This document shows positions 1 to 8,111 of a DNA stretch of 44,570 nt, piece by piece. Positions within the stretch are counted from its first letter, which is position 1. The number at the start of each line of letters is the position of its first letter. The stretch spans positions 1-44,570 of the forward strand of contig CAJUEX010000024.1 in assembly GCA_910585715.1 (NCBI GenBank), in the 5' to 3' direction. Under the pieces are notes generated by a model. That model was given only the letters and a program-made list of their open reading frames with translations. It was not told where the DNA came from and made no database searches. This stretch comes from an uncultured Lachnospiraceae bacterium. GTDB lineage: Bacteria; Bacillota; Clostridia; Lachnospirales; Lachnospiraceae. The position numbers and the translations under genes are program-made.

Positions 1-69
1 ATTATACCATATCCGGTGAGGAGTTATTTCATTTTTAGAATCAAAAAATGCCGTACTTATGTGATTTGT

Positions 70-84
70 GCGTTTGGCAAACGC
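70..84. promoter_or_regulatory. 15-bp perfect palindrome upstream of the lipoprotein gene
   Basis: GCGTTTGGCAAACGC is a perfect inverted repeat with a single central G, about 35 bp before the lipoprotein start. It could be a repressor operator or a small RNA hairpin. No run of T follows, so it is not an intrinsic terminator. No regulator gene is adjacent, and one short palindrome can arise by chance. Confidence 0.25.
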
Positions 85-118
85 CTAAAAAGAATAAAAA
101 TAACGAGGAGAATATACA

Positions 119-1255
119 ATGATTTTGAATGGGACAGGGCGGATTTTTTTCAACGTATTATCATTGTTTTTATTAGTAATGCTGTTCCTTACTGCATGCA
201 GCAGCGTAGATATTTCTTCTTCTGAGTCGTGTGATGAAGGGAAAAGTGCAGATTCTTCCATCTCTGATTTAGAAGAAGTGGAGGAATATGAAGAATTTAT
301 TGAAGGAGAAGAAAAGGTAAGTGAAGCAGGAGAAGCAGGGAAGGTTTATGAGGATGAACAGCTGCTTGCGAAAGAGGATATTTGTGACTGGTGGCATGCT
401 GAGCAATATGCAGGCAGAGGAAATGATGGCGTGGCAGTTTCTGAATTTGGATTAAACGGTTCGGATTCTCTTATTATTGCTTATGCAGATACAGATACGG
501 ACGTAGAGATAGACTCTTCCTTCCAATTAAAAAAAGGGAAATTCAAAATTGTGCATATTGCGCCGGATAGTTCTGTGTTGACAGTGAATGAAACAGGGAA
601 AGAGAACAATCGGATAATCACCATGAAGAAAGGCCGCAATGTGATAAAAATGGTGGGACAGGGGGCAAAGGTGAAAAAACTGGAAGTGAAATTTGCGGGA
701 ATCAATAAAAGTAAATTTGAAAATATTTATTATACGGAAGATGAGGAATATGTTGATAAATTTCTTATGGACGAAATGAAAGCGGGCACAATTAAAAAAG
801 AGAAGATAATGGAGATTTTAAGCTTGTTGGATGAGACAACTGCCAGTCAGGCATTTTCGATATTAGTATTACAGGCAGCAAAACAGAAAGAAAATTTTAC
901 TACGGATGAGCTTCATGAAATTTTCGCTTATAGTAATGCAGATACATCCATACATTGGCTGGAAGTAAGTGTAAGCTGCGGTGGTCACGAGCCTCTTGGC
1001 GCAAATACCGTTGTTGGGTTCATGCCATATATGAAGAGTACATTTGGAAAAAGGGAGTTAATGAAAGTTCTGTCAAAGGAGGAGTTTTTTGAGGGATTAG
1101 AAGACTGCATTCCTTATTTGAATAGTGAAGAACTGGAAATATGTCTTTTGGATTATTTTGAGTCGGGCGGAAGTATGTCTTCTTTACAGTTTTCCAAGAT
1201 AAAAGAGTATTTGGAAGAGAGTACTATAGAAAAACTGAATGAATTCCTGCCATAA
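119..1255 (+). CDS. Secreted lipoprotein of unknown function (378 aa)
   Basis: Seen: a short N-terminus, a hydrophobic segment at residues 9-26, and a lipobox LTAC with the lipidated Cys at position 27, so this should be a membrane-anchored extracellular lipoprotein. A Ser/Glu-rich acidic linker follows (about 28-85). Next is a beta-rich module (about 95-195) with alternating hydrophobic residues, then an all-helical C-terminal half (about 205-378) whose pattern resembles HEAT-like helical repeats. The start is supported by GAGGAG 8-13 bases upstream of the ATG. I do not recognise a named family. It stands alone: the next gene has its own promoter. Surface-associated binding or folding roles are possible, but nothing in the sequence fixes one. 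Confidence 0.8.
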   Translation: MILNGTGRIFFNVLSLFLLVMLFLTACSSVDISSSESCDEGKSADSSISDLEEVEEYEEFIEGEEKVSEAGEAGKVYEDEQLLAKEDICDWWHAEQYAGRGNDGVAVSEFGLNGSDSLIIAYADTDTDVEIDSSFQLKKGKFKIVHIAPDSSVLTVNETGKENNRIITMKKGRNVIKMVGQGAKVKKLEVKFAGINKSKFENIYYTEDEEYVDKFLMDEMKAGTIKKEKIMEILSLLDETTASQAFSILVLQAAKQKENFTTDELHEIFAYSNADTSIHWLEVSVSCGGHEPLGANTVVGFMPYMKSTFGKRELMKVLSKEEFFEGLEDCIPYLNSEELEICLLDYFESGGSMSSLQFSKIKEYLEESTIEKLNEFLP

Positions 1256-1265
1256 GCAAAATCTA

Positions 1266-1295
1266 TTAACAAATCCCCTTAAGATGTGCTATAAT
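1266..1295 (+). promoter_or_regulatory. Sigma-A type promoter for the beta-propeller gene
   Basis: TTAACA (1266-1271) and TATAAT (1290-1295) are separated by 18 bp, with TGC just before the -10 box (extended -10). It lies 50 bp upstream of the next start codon and makes that gene a separate transcription unit. Confidence 0.6.
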
Positions 1296-1344
1296 CAAAC
1301 CAGGTCCCAGACAGGACAAAGGAAAAGGAAAGCAGGAGGCTCTT

Positions 1345-2424
1345 ATGAAGAAAGAAAAGTATGTTGCTTATGTGTCTACCTATACTATGGGAGACAATTA
1401 CGGAATTAAAATATATGATGTGGATTTGAAACAGGGCAGGCTGATTGAAAAGGATCAGGTTAAGATTACCAACTCCTCCTATGTGACCATATCTCATAAT
1501 GGCAGGTTCTTGTATTCCATAACGGATTTCGGAGTTGAGGCATACCGGATTCTGGAGGACGGCACACTGAAGATTGTCAATCATGGTTCTATAAACGGTA
1601 TGAGAGGTTGTTATCTGTCTACCGATTATAATGATAAATTCCTGTTTGTGGCAGGCTATCATGATGGAAAGATTACAGTTCTTCGCTTAAAGGAGGATGG
1701 CGGAATCGGGGAAATCGTGGAGGAAATTTATCATAAGGGCCTGGGAAGCATAGCGGAACGGAATTTCAGGCCCCATGTAAACTGTGTGAAGATGACAAGA
1801 GATAATAAGTATCTGATGGCTGCCGATTTGGGTATGGACCACACAGATGTTTATAAGGTTGATCATAAAACAGGAAAATTAAAGCCCATTGATGTAATCC
1901 GCAGTGACATTGAATCGGCGCCCAGGCATATTAAGATGACAAAGGACGGCAGATTTGTTTATATTGTGCATGAACTGAAAAATTATATTGATGTGTACAA
2001 ATATGAGGATTTGGGAAATGCGCCGGAATTTACAAAGGTTCAGACCATTTCCACATTAAATAAATATCATGCGGGCGGCTCTGCAGCCAGCGCATTGAAT
2101 TTCTCAGAGGATGAGCAGTATTTAGTCAGCTCCAATGCAGGAGACAACAGCGTGATTGTTTACAATATAAATCGAAAAAGCGGGGAGCTGACGAAAAATT
2201 TCTGTCTTCCCATCAGCGGGGATTATCCAAAGGATGCCGCCCTGTTTCCGGACAATAAGCATTTGGTATCCTTAAACCATGAAACAAATACAATGACCTT
2301 TTTTAACGTGGATTTGAAAAAGGGACTTTTGGTGATGAACGGAAAGGAAATGAAGATTGACCAGCCCAACTGTATTATTTTCCACAGGCTGGAGGGAGAA
2401 AAGAAGACAGAAAATGCGGAATGA
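1345..2424 (+). CDS. Lactonase-family seven-bladed beta-propeller protein (YbhE/YkgB-like)
   Basis: The 359-residue protein has the repeating pattern of the lactonase beta-propeller family: 'YVAYVSTYTMG' at the start, 'VTISHNGRFLYSITDFG', then 'LMAADLGMDHTDVYKVD', 'KDGRFVYIVHELKNYIDVYKY', 'ASALNFSEDEQYLVSSNAGDN' and 'ALFPDNKHLVSLNHE'. The family includes 6-phosphogluconolactonases that hydrolyse 6-phosphogluconolactone in the pentose phosphate pathway, but many Firmicute members have no tested substrate, so the reaction is an inference. There is no signal peptide, so it is cytosolic. The length matches the family (330-390). A good Shine-Dalgarno (CAGGAGG) precedes the ATG. It is a single-gene unit between its own promoter and a strong terminator. 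Confidence 0.8.
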   Translation: MKKEKYVAYVSTYTMGDNYGIKIYDVDLKQGRLIEKDQVKITNSSYVTISHNGRFLYSITDFGVEAYRILEDGTLKIVNHGSINGMRGCYLSTDYNDKFLFVAGYHDGKITVLRLKEDGGIGEIVEEIYHKGLGSIAERNFRPHVNCVKMTRDNKYLMAADLGMDHTDVYKVDHKTGKLKPIDVIRSDIESAPRHIKMTKDGRFVYIVHELKNYIDVYKYEDLGNAPEFTKVQTISTLNKYHAGGSAASALNFSEDEQYLVSSNAGDNSVIVYNINRKSGELTKNFCLPISGDYPKDAALFPDNKHLVSLNHETNTMTFFNVDLKKGLLVMNGKEMKIDQPNCIIFHRLEGEKKTENAE

Positions 2425-2455
2425 AACATAAACAAGAAAAAATGGTGCAATATAA

Positions 2456-2503
2456 TAAAAAACAATGCCATAGAACAAATCATGGTATTGTTTTTATTTT
2501 TTT
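2456..2503. terminator. Bidirectional intrinsic terminator
   Basis: AACAATGCCAT and ATGGTATTGTT form a stem flanked by an A-run on the left and a long T-run on the right. It can terminate the plus-strand propeller gene and, from the other side, minus-strand aroC. Between it and aroC (2504-2648) there is one further hairpin, GAACATCC/GGATGTTC at 2589-2610, without a T-run, and no gene. Confidence 0.75.
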
Positions 2504-2648
2504 ACATAATGAAAGCTGAAGAGCAATGGCAGGCTGCTGGATTTTTGTCTCTGACAGCATCTGCACTCTGTTATGGGCTGCGTTAAAGGAACATCCCCCC
2601 CTGGATGTTCAGCGACGTCTGATATCCATGCAAGCATGACTGTTTTCT

Positions 2649-3755
2649 TTATTGCCTGCGGGAATAAATACGTTCCAGATAATCCATTTTAGATTTCATA
2701 TTTTCCAGCAATAAGTCCAAAAGCGCCACTGCAGCCATGGATTCTACCACCACCACAGCTCTTGGAACGATAATGGGGTCGTGTCTGCCCTTGATGTTGA
2801 CAGAAATTTCCTGTCCGTCTTTATTGACGGTCTGCTGGGTTTTGTAGATGGAAGGTGTGGGCTTTATATAAGCTCTGAGAGTAATGGGAGAGCCGTCGCT
2901 GATGCCTCCTAAAATTCCCCCTGCATGGTTTGTTGCTTTTGTGATATGTCCGTCTTTCATTATAAAGGCATCGTTGTTTTCACTTCCCTTTGCACGGGCG
3001 GTTGAAAAGCCGTCGCCTATTTCAAATGCTTTTACGGCTCCAATGGAAAGAATGGCTTTTCCAAGAGAAGCATCCAGCTTATCAAAAACCGGTTCGCCGA
3101 TTCCGGCAGGGCACCCGGTTATCACGCATTCAATGACTCCGCCGGCAGAATCCGTTTCCTTCATGCATGCTTCCAAATATGCCTCTGCCTCCAGAGAAGC
3201 TTTTCTGTCAGGCATTCCGGTAGGCGTCTGTATAATTGCCTCTTTATCAAAATGGTTCATATCAATGGAAACGGGACCGATGGATTTTGTATAGGCCGTC
3301 ACGTCAATACCAAGCTGCTGCAGGATTTTTATGGCTATGGCGCCAGCCGCCACCCGGCCAATGGTTTCCCGTCCGGAAGAACGGCCGCCGCCTCTGTAGT
3401 CTCTGAAACCGTATTTTTCGTCAAAGGTAAAATCCGCATGTCCCGGTCTGTAATAAGTGGAGATTTCGCTATAATCATGGGAACGCTGGGAAGTGTTCGG
3501 CACCAGAAGGGAAATGGGAGTGCCGGTAGTTTTTCCTTCAAATATTCCGGACAGGATTTCAACCTGATCCGCTTCCTTTCTGGGGGTGGCAAATTTAGAC
3601 TGTCCGGGTTTCCTTCTGTCTAACTGCTTTTGAATATCCTCTTCGCAAAGGGGCAGTCCGGCGGGACAGCCGTCAATTATCACGCCGATTGCCTTTCCGT
3701 GGGATTCTCCAAAGGTTTGTATTGTAAAATGTCTTCCAAATGTTGAGCCGGCCAT
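2649..3755 (-). CDS. aroC: Chorismate synthase
   Basis: It converts 5-enolpyruvylshikimate 3-phosphate to chorismate with reduced FMN, the last common step to Phe, Tyr, Trp and folate precursors, in the cytosol. The 368-residue protein carries the family signatures: 'GRHFTIQTFGESHGKAIGVI' at the N-terminus, 'YRPGHADFTFDEKYGFRDYR', 'GGRSSGRETIGRVAAGAIA', and near the C-terminus 'GRHDPIIVPRAVVVVESM'. Length is normal for the family. The ATG follows GGAGGAT on the minus strand. It is the only clear minus-strand gene here and is monocistronic, facing a shared terminator with the propeller gene. No other shikimate-pathway genes are in the window. Confidence 0.97.
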   Translation of the reverse strand: MAGSTFGRHFTIQTFGESHGKAIGVIIDGCPAGLPLCEEDIQKQLDRRKPGQSKFATPRKEADQVEILSGIFEGKTTGTPISLLVPNTSQRSHDYSEISTYYRPGHADFTFDEKYGFRDYRGGGRSSGRETIGRVAAGAIAIKILQQLGIDVTAYTKSIGPVSIDMNHFDKEAIIQTPTGMPDRKASLEAEAYLEACMKETDSAGGVIECVITGCPAGIGEPVFDKLDASLGKAILSIGAVKAFEIGDGFSTARAKGSENNDAFIMKDGHITKATNHAGGILGGISDGSPITLRAYIKPTPSIYKTQQTVNKDGQEISVNIKGRHDPIIVPRAVVVVESMAAVALLDLLLENMKSKMDYLERIYSRRQ

Positions 3756-3838
3756 GTTTATCCTCCTGGGTTATAAAGTTTTGTGTTTGTCATTAATAAA
3801 AAGATATATTTTGTAGAAAACATATGTGGTACATGGCA

Positions 3839-3867
3839 ATTATAGCGGAGAAATTCTTTGGTTACAA
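3839..3867 (-). promoter_or_regulatory. Promoter for aroC
   Basis: Read on the minus strand: TTGTAA, 17 bp, TATAAT (plus coordinates 3867 down to 3839), about 85 bp before the aroC start. It is a near-consensus sigma-A arrangement. It lies in the 312-bp divergent gap 3756-4067, in which I see no gene. The rest of that gap is AT-rich, with only weak promoter candidates for the rightward carboxypeptidase gene. Confidence 0.6.
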
Positions 3868-4067
3868 CCGAAATTTTTACAGGATTGGAAATAAAATGGA
3901 AAAAAAGCGGAATAAGACATAAAAAGTTCAAAAAATTCCGGTTGATTTCAGAAAAAAGTGCTGTACAAATAGAGAAATTATGATATCATAAAAATAATAT
4001 TTGGTAGAATTATGTCAATAACATTAAGCGATACAGGCTTATCCTGTGAAATGGGGCAATGAAATAA

Positions 4068-5105
4068 TTGAAAAAAAGAAAAATAACCGCCAGACTGATG
4101 GTATTTGGAAAAAAGAATAGAGTTTTTAAAATCATATCCCTTGTATTGTTGACATTCTATTTGTTTGTATATTATGCAAAGCAGTATTGCTTACAAAATA
4201 AAAAAAGATATGCATGCATTTTTTGTGCCTGTATAGTCTTTTCCATTAGTTCAAGTTTTTCCTTTGCGGAAAATGGTTTTAAAAAGACAGTTTCAAAAGA
4301 CAGCACAATAGAATATAATATACCTGAAGAAGTCATAAATACAGAAACGACTGATAATAACAATCATATAGAGGATGCAGCCATTCTGGAAGACAAGGAT
4401 GTAATGGAGGGCTATGAGAATACAGAGCTGGAATATGTGACGGAAGAGGACAAATTCAGCATAGATGAAATCCTGACCGGGGGCGAAGACTATTTAGAGG
4501 GTGTCTCCGAGAATTCTGTCAGGGGACAGTTAAGCAGTGATGACTGGAAGCTTGTACTGATTAATAAGCATCATTCCATTCCGGATGATTATACCTTTAC
4601 CCTTGGCACCATCAGAGGGGGAATGCAGTGTGACGAGAGGATTATTCCTGAGTTAATGGAAATGCTTCAGGCAGCAAAAGAGGATGGTGTCAGTCTGATT
4701 GTCTGCTCTCCTTACAGGGATTTGAACCGTCAGCAGGTATTATTTGAGCGAAAGATAAAAGCTTACATGAGACAGGGATATTCCTATCTGGAGGCTTATC
4801 AAATCAGTTCTCAGACGGTTACCGTACCGGGAGCCAGCGAGCATCAGATAGGGCTTGCCATAGATTTTCTGTGCAAGGGCTATTCTTCTTTGAATGAAGG
4901 CTTTGAGAATACAGAAGGCGGAAGATGGCTGGCAGCCCATGGTCACGAATATGGCTTTATTTTAAGATATCCGAAAGGAAAGGAATACATTACCGGTATC
5001 GAATATGAGCCGTGGCATTTTCGTTATGTAGGCAGGGAAGCAGCAGCCATTATGACGGAAAGGGAACTGACATTAGAGGAATTTTTAGAAGAAATCAATG
5101 AATAA
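4068..5105 (+). CDS. VanY/M15B-family D-alanyl-D-alanine carboxypeptidase, membrane-attached
   Basis: The C-terminal domain (about 165-335) has the zinc-peptidase signatures of family M15B: 'SEHQIGLAID' (SxHxxGxAxD, two zinc ligands) near residue 257 and 'EPWHFRYVG' near residue 314 (catalytic Glu and third ligand His). These enzymes trim the terminal D-Ala of peptidoglycan stem peptides outside the membrane. The N-terminus is long: a basic stretch, a hydrophobic segment at about 21-37, a short basic spacer, then a second hydrophobic segment at about 48-66 ending in SSFSFA, so it may be signal-like or membrane-anchored. An acidic linker follows. The chosen start is TTG at 4068 with a weak ribosome site; an in-frame ATG lies ten codons further on. 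No van regulatory genes are nearby, so this is ordinary wall maturation rather than a resistance operon. Confidence 0.85.
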   Translation: MKKRKITARLMVFGKKNRVFKIISLVLLTFYLFVYYAKQYCLQNKKRYACIFCACIVFSISSSFSFAENGFKKTVSKDSTIEYNIPEEVINTETTDNNNHIEDAAILEDKDVMEGYENTELEYVTEEDKFSIDEILTGGEDYLEGVSENSVRGQLSSDDWKLVLINKHHSIPDDYTFTLGTIRGGMQCDERIIPELMEMLQAAKEDGVSLIVCSPYRDLNRQQVLFERKIKAYMRQGYSYLEAYQISSQTVTVPGASEHQIGLAIDFLCKGYSSLNEGFENTEGGRWLAAHGHEYGFILRYPKGKEYITGIEYEPWHFRYVGREAAAIMTERELTLEEFLEEINE

Positions 5106-5123
5106 CAGAAAATAGAGGAAAAT

Positions 5124-6251
5124 ATGTATCGGATATTAAAGAAAGAAGGAAGAGCAAAACGAGGCGAATTTCAAACAGTACATGGGGTCGTTCAGACCCC
5201 TGTTTTTATGAATGTGGGAACGGCAGCCGCCATCAAAGGGGCTGTTTCTACAGAGGATTTGCAGCAAATAGGAACTCAAGTGGAGTTATCCAACACTTAC
5301 CATCTTCATGTGCGCCCGGGAGATGAGGTCATAAAAAAGCTGGGTGGGCTGCATAAGTTCATGGTATGGGACAAGCCGATTCTTACCGATTCCGGAGGAT
5401 TTCAGGTGTTTTCCCTGGCGGGGCTTCGGAAAATCAAGGAGGAAGGGGTTTATTTTCAGTCTCATGTGGATGGTCGTAAGATTTTCATGGGTCCGGAGGA
5501 AAGCATGCAGATTCAGTCAAACCTTGCCTCCACAATTGCCATGGCTTTTGACGAGTGCCCTTCCAGCAAGGCTGACAGGGAGTATGTAACTGCTTCTGTG
5601 GAAAGGACTACCAGATGGCTTTTGCGCTGCAAAAATGAAATGAAAAGGCTGAATGGCTTAGATGATACTATCAACAAGAAGCAGCTGTTGTTTGGAATCA
5701 ACCAGGGAGCTGTTTTTGCGGATATCCGTCGGGAACATGCCAGAAGAATCAGTGAGTTTGAGCTGGATGGTTATGCCATAGGCGGTCTTGCAGTAGGAGA
5801 AACCCATGAGGAAATGTATTATATACTGGAGGAAACGGTTCCGCACCTTCCGGCAGATAAGCCCACTTATCTGATGGGTGTGGGAACCCCGGCAAATATA
5901 TTGGAAGGCGTGGAGCGGGGAGTGGATTTCTTTGACTGCGTTTATCCTACCAGAAACGGGCGGCATGGACATGTATATACCAGATTCGGAAAGATAAATC
6001 TATTTAATGCAAAGTATGAACTGGATGCTGCCCCCATTGAAGAGGGCTGCGGCTGTCCTGCCTGCAGCACTTATTCCAGGGCTTATATCAGGCATTTGCT
6101 AAAAGCAAAGGAAATGCTTGGAATGCGGCTTTGCGTTCTGCACAATCTGTATTTTTACAACCATATGATGGAAGATATCCGTAAGGCGCTGGATGAGGGC
6201 AGATTTGCGGAATACAAAAAGCAGATGCTTGAAAGCATGAAAATTTTATAA
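5124..6251 (+). CDS. tgt: tRNA-guanine(34) transglycosylase
   Basis: It exchanges guanine at the wobble position of GUN-anticodon tRNAs for preQ1 in bacterial queuosine synthesis. The 375-residue protein shows 'LSNTYHLHVRPGDE', 'ILTDSGGFQVFSLAGLRKI' (substrate-binding Asp), 'FGINQGAV', 'GGLAVGE', and 'DCVYPTRNGRHGHVYT' with the catalytic Asp. Near the C-terminus is the zinc site CGCPAC...CVLH. Length is typical. It starts 18 bases after the carboxypeptidase stop, with AGAGGAAA as ribosome site, so the two are probably co-transcribed. No queuosine synthesis genes or preQ1 riboswitch are visible nearby. Confidence 0.97.
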   Translation: MYRILKKEGRAKRGEFQTVHGVVQTPVFMNVGTAAAIKGAVSTEDLQQIGTQVELSNTYHLHVRPGDEVIKKLGGLHKFMVWDKPILTDSGGFQVFSLAGLRKIKEEGVYFQSHVDGRKIFMGPEESMQIQSNLASTIAMAFDECPSSKADREYVTASVERTTRWLLRCKNEMKRLNGLDDTINKKQLLFGINQGAVFADIRREHARRISEFELDGYAIGGLAVGETHEEMYYILEETVPHLPADKPTYLMGVGTPANILEGVERGVDFFDCVYPTRNGRHGHVYTRFGKINLFNAKYELDAAPIEEGCGCPACSTYSRAYIRHLLKAKEMLGMRLCVLHNLYFYNHMMEDIRKALDEGRFAEYKKQMLESMKIL

Positions 6252-6257
6252 AAGTAC

Positions 6258-6286
6258 TTGAAGTAATGGTTACTTTTGTGTATGAT
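6258..6286 (+). promoter_or_regulatory. Promoter upstream of yajC
   Basis: TTGAAG (6258-6263), a 17-bp spacer and TATGAT (6281-6286) lie just after the tgt stop and 42 bp before the yajC ATG. It would allow yajC to be expressed separately from tgt. Confidence 0.5.
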
Positions 6287-6327
6287 GTCCTTTAGTGCAG
6301 TTATGAATAGACCAGGAGGTAATTAGT

Positions 6328-6654
6328 ATGATTTTGTCAGGTACAGCAAATCAGGCACAGGCAGCGGGCGGTTTGTCAGGAGTGATTTTGGTAGTATATC
6401 TTGTTGCGATTGTTGCATTTTTCTATTTCGTGATGATTCGTCCCCAGAAGAAGGAGCAGGCAAAAATAAGCGCCATGCTTTCCAAAATGGAAACAGGTGA
6501 CAGTGTTCTGACTACAAGCGGATTTTATGGTGTAGTTATTGATATTGATGATTCGGATGATACGGTAATCGTAGAATTTGGCAATAACAAGAACTGCCGT
6601 ATACCAATGAATAAGAGCGCCATTGCCCAGGTTGAAAAGGCGAATGGGGAATAA
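6328..6654 (+). CDS. yajC: Preprotein translocase accessory subunit YajC
   Basis: YajC is a small single-pass membrane protein associated with the SecDF/SecYEG export machinery. The 108-residue protein has one membrane segment at about residues 18-36, followed directly by the family hallmark 'FYFVMIRPQKKEQ' and a soluble domain with 'METGDSVLTTSGFYGVV'. Length is normal. A strong AGGAGGT precedes the ATG. Neighbouring tgt is the usual arrangement in Clostridia and Bacilli. secD and secF are not adjacent. A terminator follows immediately. Confidence 0.95.
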   Translation: MILSGTANQAQAAGGLSGVILVVYLVAIVAFFYFVMIRPQKKEQAKISAMLSKMETGDSVLTTSGFYGVVIDIDDSDDTVIVEFGNNKNCRIPMNKSAIAQVEKANGE

Positions 6655-6667
6655 TATGCCGGTATGG

Positions 6668-6698
6668 AAAATCCTGTTTTTTAGCAGGATTTTTTTAT
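6668..6698 (+). terminator. Intrinsic terminator after yajC
   Basis: AATCCTG / CAGGATT stem with a T-rich loop, followed by a run of seven Ts. It ends the carboxypeptidase-tgt-yajC unit. Confidence 0.85.
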
Positions 6699-6729
6699 TT
6701 CCGGTTTTTTGATGAAATGTTTGGGAAGA

Positions 6730-6758
6730 TTGAAGCGGTTGAAAGTATATGGTATAAT
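6730..6758 (+). promoter_or_regulatory. Promoter of the leuB-ilvD-ilvB unit
   Basis: TTGAAG (6730-6735), 17 bp and a perfect TATAAT (6753-6758) lie about 270 bp upstream of leuB, leaving a long leader. In the leader I see no T-box specifier or antiterminator sequence and no run of Leu/Ile/Val codons, so the regulatory mechanism is not evident. The 372-bp gap 6655-7026 holds the terminator of yajC, this promoter and one doubtful small ORF. Confidence 0.65.
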
Positions 6759-6826
6759 TCTGGGATACTGAAATAGCAATAAAAAAGTGTACGGAGGAAG
6801 AGAAAAGTGGAAGGGATAATATTTCA

Positions 6827-7000
6827 TTGATTGTATTTGGCATTTTGGCGGGTCTGATTTGTCAGAAGGGACGGCTTTACGAAAGGTTCTGCAGAAAAGG
6901 TTTTGGAGGCGGTAAATGGAAAGAATGGAATAATCCATTCCACATGAAAACAGTTGCTATTTGTCGCCATTTGAGATATGATAAGAAAGGTGTTTTATAA
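6827..7000 (+). CDS. Doubtful small ORF in the leuB leader (57 aa, possibly a remnant)
   Basis: A reading frame from TTG at 6827 to TAA at 7000 encodes a hydrophobic start (IVFGILAGLIC) followed by a basic, Trp-containing tail with 'GGGKWKEWNNPFHMK'. An AAGGGA element sits 10 bases before the TTG. A better ribosome site (GGAGG, 6793-6797) precedes a GTG at 6807, but that frame stops after seven codons, so a single-base change may have broken a slightly longer gene. The composition looks protein-like rather than random. I recognise no family. It may be an unannotated small membrane protein, a decayed gene or a leader ORF. Confidence 0.3.
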   Translation: MIVFGILAGLICQKGRLYERFCRKGFGGGKWKEWNNPFHMKTVAICRHLRYDKKGVL

Positions 7001-7026
7001 GTTTCAAAAGGAAAGGAAGTAACAAC

Positions 7027-8109
7027 ATGAATTTGAATATAGGATGTATTGCAGGAGACGGCATCGGACCGGAAATCGTGAAAGAAGCCAGAAAGGTGTT
7101 AGACAAGGTGGCTGACAAATACGGCCACAGCATTACATATACAGATATTTTAATGGGCGGAGCCTCCATTGACGTGCATGGAGTCCCACTGACAGAGGAA
7201 GCCATTGCCCTGGCAAAAGCTTCCGATGCGGTTTTAATGGGTTCTATCGGAGGAGATACCACAACCTCCCCATGGTATCGGTTAGAGCCCTCCAAAAGAC
7301 CGGAGGCAGGACTTTTAGCAATCAGAAAGGCGCTGAACCTGTTTGCCAATTTAAGACCGGCTGTTTTATACGAAGAGCTTGCCGGCGCCTGTCCCTTAAA
7401 GGAGGAAATCAGCGCAAAGGGCTTTGATATGATGATTATGCGGGAGCTTACGGGAGGACTTTATTTCGGAGAGCGAAAGACAATAGAAGAAAACGGCGTG
7501 AAAAAGGCTATTGATACGCTGTCTTATGATGAAAATGAAATCCGCCGCATTGCCGTCAAGGCGTTTGACATTGCGATGAAAAGGAATAAAAAGGTCACCA
7601 GCGTAGACAAGGCAAATGTGCTGGATTCCTCAAGGCTTTGGAGGGCGGTGGTCAATGAAGTGGCAAAGGATTATCCGGAAGTGACGCTGGAGCATATGCT
7701 GGTGGACAATTGCGCCATGCAGCTTGTAAAGGATCCGGCACAGTTTGATGTGATTTTAACGGAAAATATGTTTGGGGATATTTTATCGGATGAAGCCAGC
7801 ATGGTAACAGGCTCCATCGGCATGCTTGCCTCTGCCAGCTTAAATGACAGCAGATTCGGCTTATATGAGCCAAGCCATGGCTCCGCGCCGGATATTGCAG
7901 GAAAAGGCATTGCAAACCCTATAGCCACCATTTTAAGCGCATCCATGATGCTGCGCTATACCTTTGACCTGGATAAAGAAGCAGACGCCATTGACCGGGC
8001 GGTAAAACAGGTGCTTAAGGAGGGCTATCGCACCGGAGACATTATGGCGGAAGGATGTACTCAGGTAGGCACGGAGAAGATGGGCGATTTAATCTGTGAA
8101 GGGATATAA
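7027..8109 (+). CDS. leuB: 3-isopropylmalate dehydrogenase
   Basis: It oxidises and decarboxylates 3-isopropylmalate to 2-ketoisocaproate with NAD+, the third step of leucine synthesis. The 360-residue protein starts 'NIGCIAGDGIGPEIVKEA' and has 'LMGSIGG', the substrate-binding Arg segment 'LNLFANLRPA', 'REL-TGGLYFGE', and the metal-binding/NAD stretch 'ILTENMFGDILSDEASM' followed by 'YEPSHGSAPDIAGKG'. Length and motifs distinguish it from isocitrate dehydrogenase. AAGGAAG is the ribosome site. It heads a unit with a small membrane protein, ilvD and ilvB. leuA, leuC and leuD are not in the window, so the leucine genes are split in this genome. Confidence 0.95.
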   Translation: MNLNIGCIAGDGIGPEIVKEARKVLDKVADKYGHSITYTDILMGGASIDVHGVPLTEEAIALAKASDAVLMGSIGGDTTTSPWYRLEPSKRPEAGLLAIRKALNLFANLRPAVLYEELAGACPLKEEISAKGFDMMIMRELTGGLYFGERKTIEENGVKKAIDTLSYDENEIRRIAVKAFDIAMKRNKKVTSVDKANVLDSSRLWRAVVNEVAKDYPEVTLEHMLVDNCAMQLVKDPAQFDVILTENMFGDILSDEASMVTGSIGMLASASLNDSRFGLYEPSHGSAPDIAGKGIANPIATILSASMMLRYTFDLDKEADAIDRAVKQVLKEGYRTGDIMAEGCTQVGTEKMGDLICEGI

Positions 8110-8111
8110 GG

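Noticed and set aside
4068..5105. Vancomycin resistance gene
   Set aside because: The M15B motifs match VanY, but there are no vanHAX, vanRS or vanZ genes nearby, so an ordinary wall carboxypeptidase is more likely.
6759..7026. T-box or amino acid attenuator in the leuB leader
   Set aside because: No conserved T-box antiterminator sequence, no terminator before leuB, and no run of Leu/Val/Ile codons could be seen.
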